DNA from: Clostridia bacterium
GTDB lineage: Bacteria; Bacillota; Clostridia; Christensenellales; Aristaeellaceae
Direction of reading: 5' to 3'
Assembly (NCBI GenBank): GCA_017620115.1
Contig: JAFZRB010000345.1
Coordinates: 1-6,133 of the forward strand
Length of the DNA: 6,133 nt
The translations under genes and the position numbers were made by a program. Below the pieces are notes generated by a model. The model did not search any database and was not told where the DNA came from. It saw nothing but the letters and a program-made list of their open reading frames with translations. This document shows, one piece after another, positions 6,003-6,133 of this stretch. Numbering within the stretch: the first letter of the stretch is position 1; each line of letters opens with the position of its first letter.

Positions 6003-6133
6003 CCTTCCCCTTCGAGGGGAAGGTGCCTCGTGAGAGGCGGATGAGGTGTTAGCCCGGCTCTTTGCTGTCTATCGCAATAGGATGCTGGTCGCGACGATAA
6101 CACCTCATCAGTCGCCTGCGGCGACAGCTTCCC
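6003..6133. repeat. Palindromic MITE/REP-like intergenic element, cut at right edge
   Basis: Nested inverted repeats fill this segment. The left arm has a 9-bp hairpin (CCTTCCCCT 6003-6011 with AGGGGAAGG 6015-6023), then a 5-bp hairpin with a GTGA loop (GCCTC 6025-6029, GAGGC 6034-6038), then GATGAGGTGTTA (6040-6051). The right arm mirrors it: TAACACCTCATC (6098-6109, an exact 12-bp inverted match), then a 6-bp hairpin (GTCGCC 6111-6116, GGCGAC 6120-6125), then CTTCCC running off the end. The two short hairpins differ in sequence but keep the pairing. The 46-base core (6052-6097) has no ORF. Such arms resemble dispersed palindromic repeats that I recall from gut Clostridia genomes; that likeness is from memory and untested. 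Confidence 0.65.

Overview
The window looks like a piece of a high-GC, Gram-positive-type bacterial chromosome, probably an uncultured gut-type Clostridia/Firmicutes. This is an inference from four things: strong AGGAGG-type ribosome binding sites before almost every gene, TATAAT promoters with extended -10 elements, a YugP-type membrane zinc peptidase, and a set of glycan-degrading enzymes. No rRNA, tRNA, CRISPR array, transposase or phage gene is visible.

Left part (1-1430, + strand): the 3' end of a sulfatase gene, then after 48 bases a complete uroporphyrinogen-decarboxylase-superfamily gene. The second protein carries a His-x-Cys ... Cys zinc triad like that of the corrinoid-dependent methyltransferases MtaA/CmuA, so it is more likely a methyltransferase than a haem-synthesis enzyme. 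The two genes may be co-transcribed.

Middle (1490-2202, + strand): a compact toxin-antitoxin cassette with its own extended -10 promoter. It holds an MNT-type nucleotidyltransferase (mntA, antitoxin) overlapping a HEPN/DUF86 protein (hepT, toxin) by 11 bases, followed by a hairpin that probably ends transcription. The hepT end is clearly more AT-rich than its surroundings, which suggests acquisition.

Right-middle (2241-4951): two divergent glycoside hydrolase genes. The minus-strand gene is a GH51 alpha-L-arabinofuranosidase (abfA). The plus-strand gene is a GH18 chitinase-like enzyme with a consensus-like promoter (TTGAAA, 17 bases, TATAAT). Neither has a signal peptide, so both probably act on imported oligosaccharides in the cytoplasm.

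Right end (4990-6133): a long perfect bidirectional terminator separates the GH18 gene from a convergent minus-strand gene for a YugP-family membrane zinc metallopeptidase. Beyond its promoter there is no gene. The last 131 bases hold a highly structured palindromic element with terminal arms, cut by the window edge, which looks like a dispersed MITE/REP-type intergenic repeat.

What is least ordinary here is the zinc triad in the URO-D-family protein, the MntA/HepT cassette and the palindromic repeat. I found no convincing evidence of an entirely new system.
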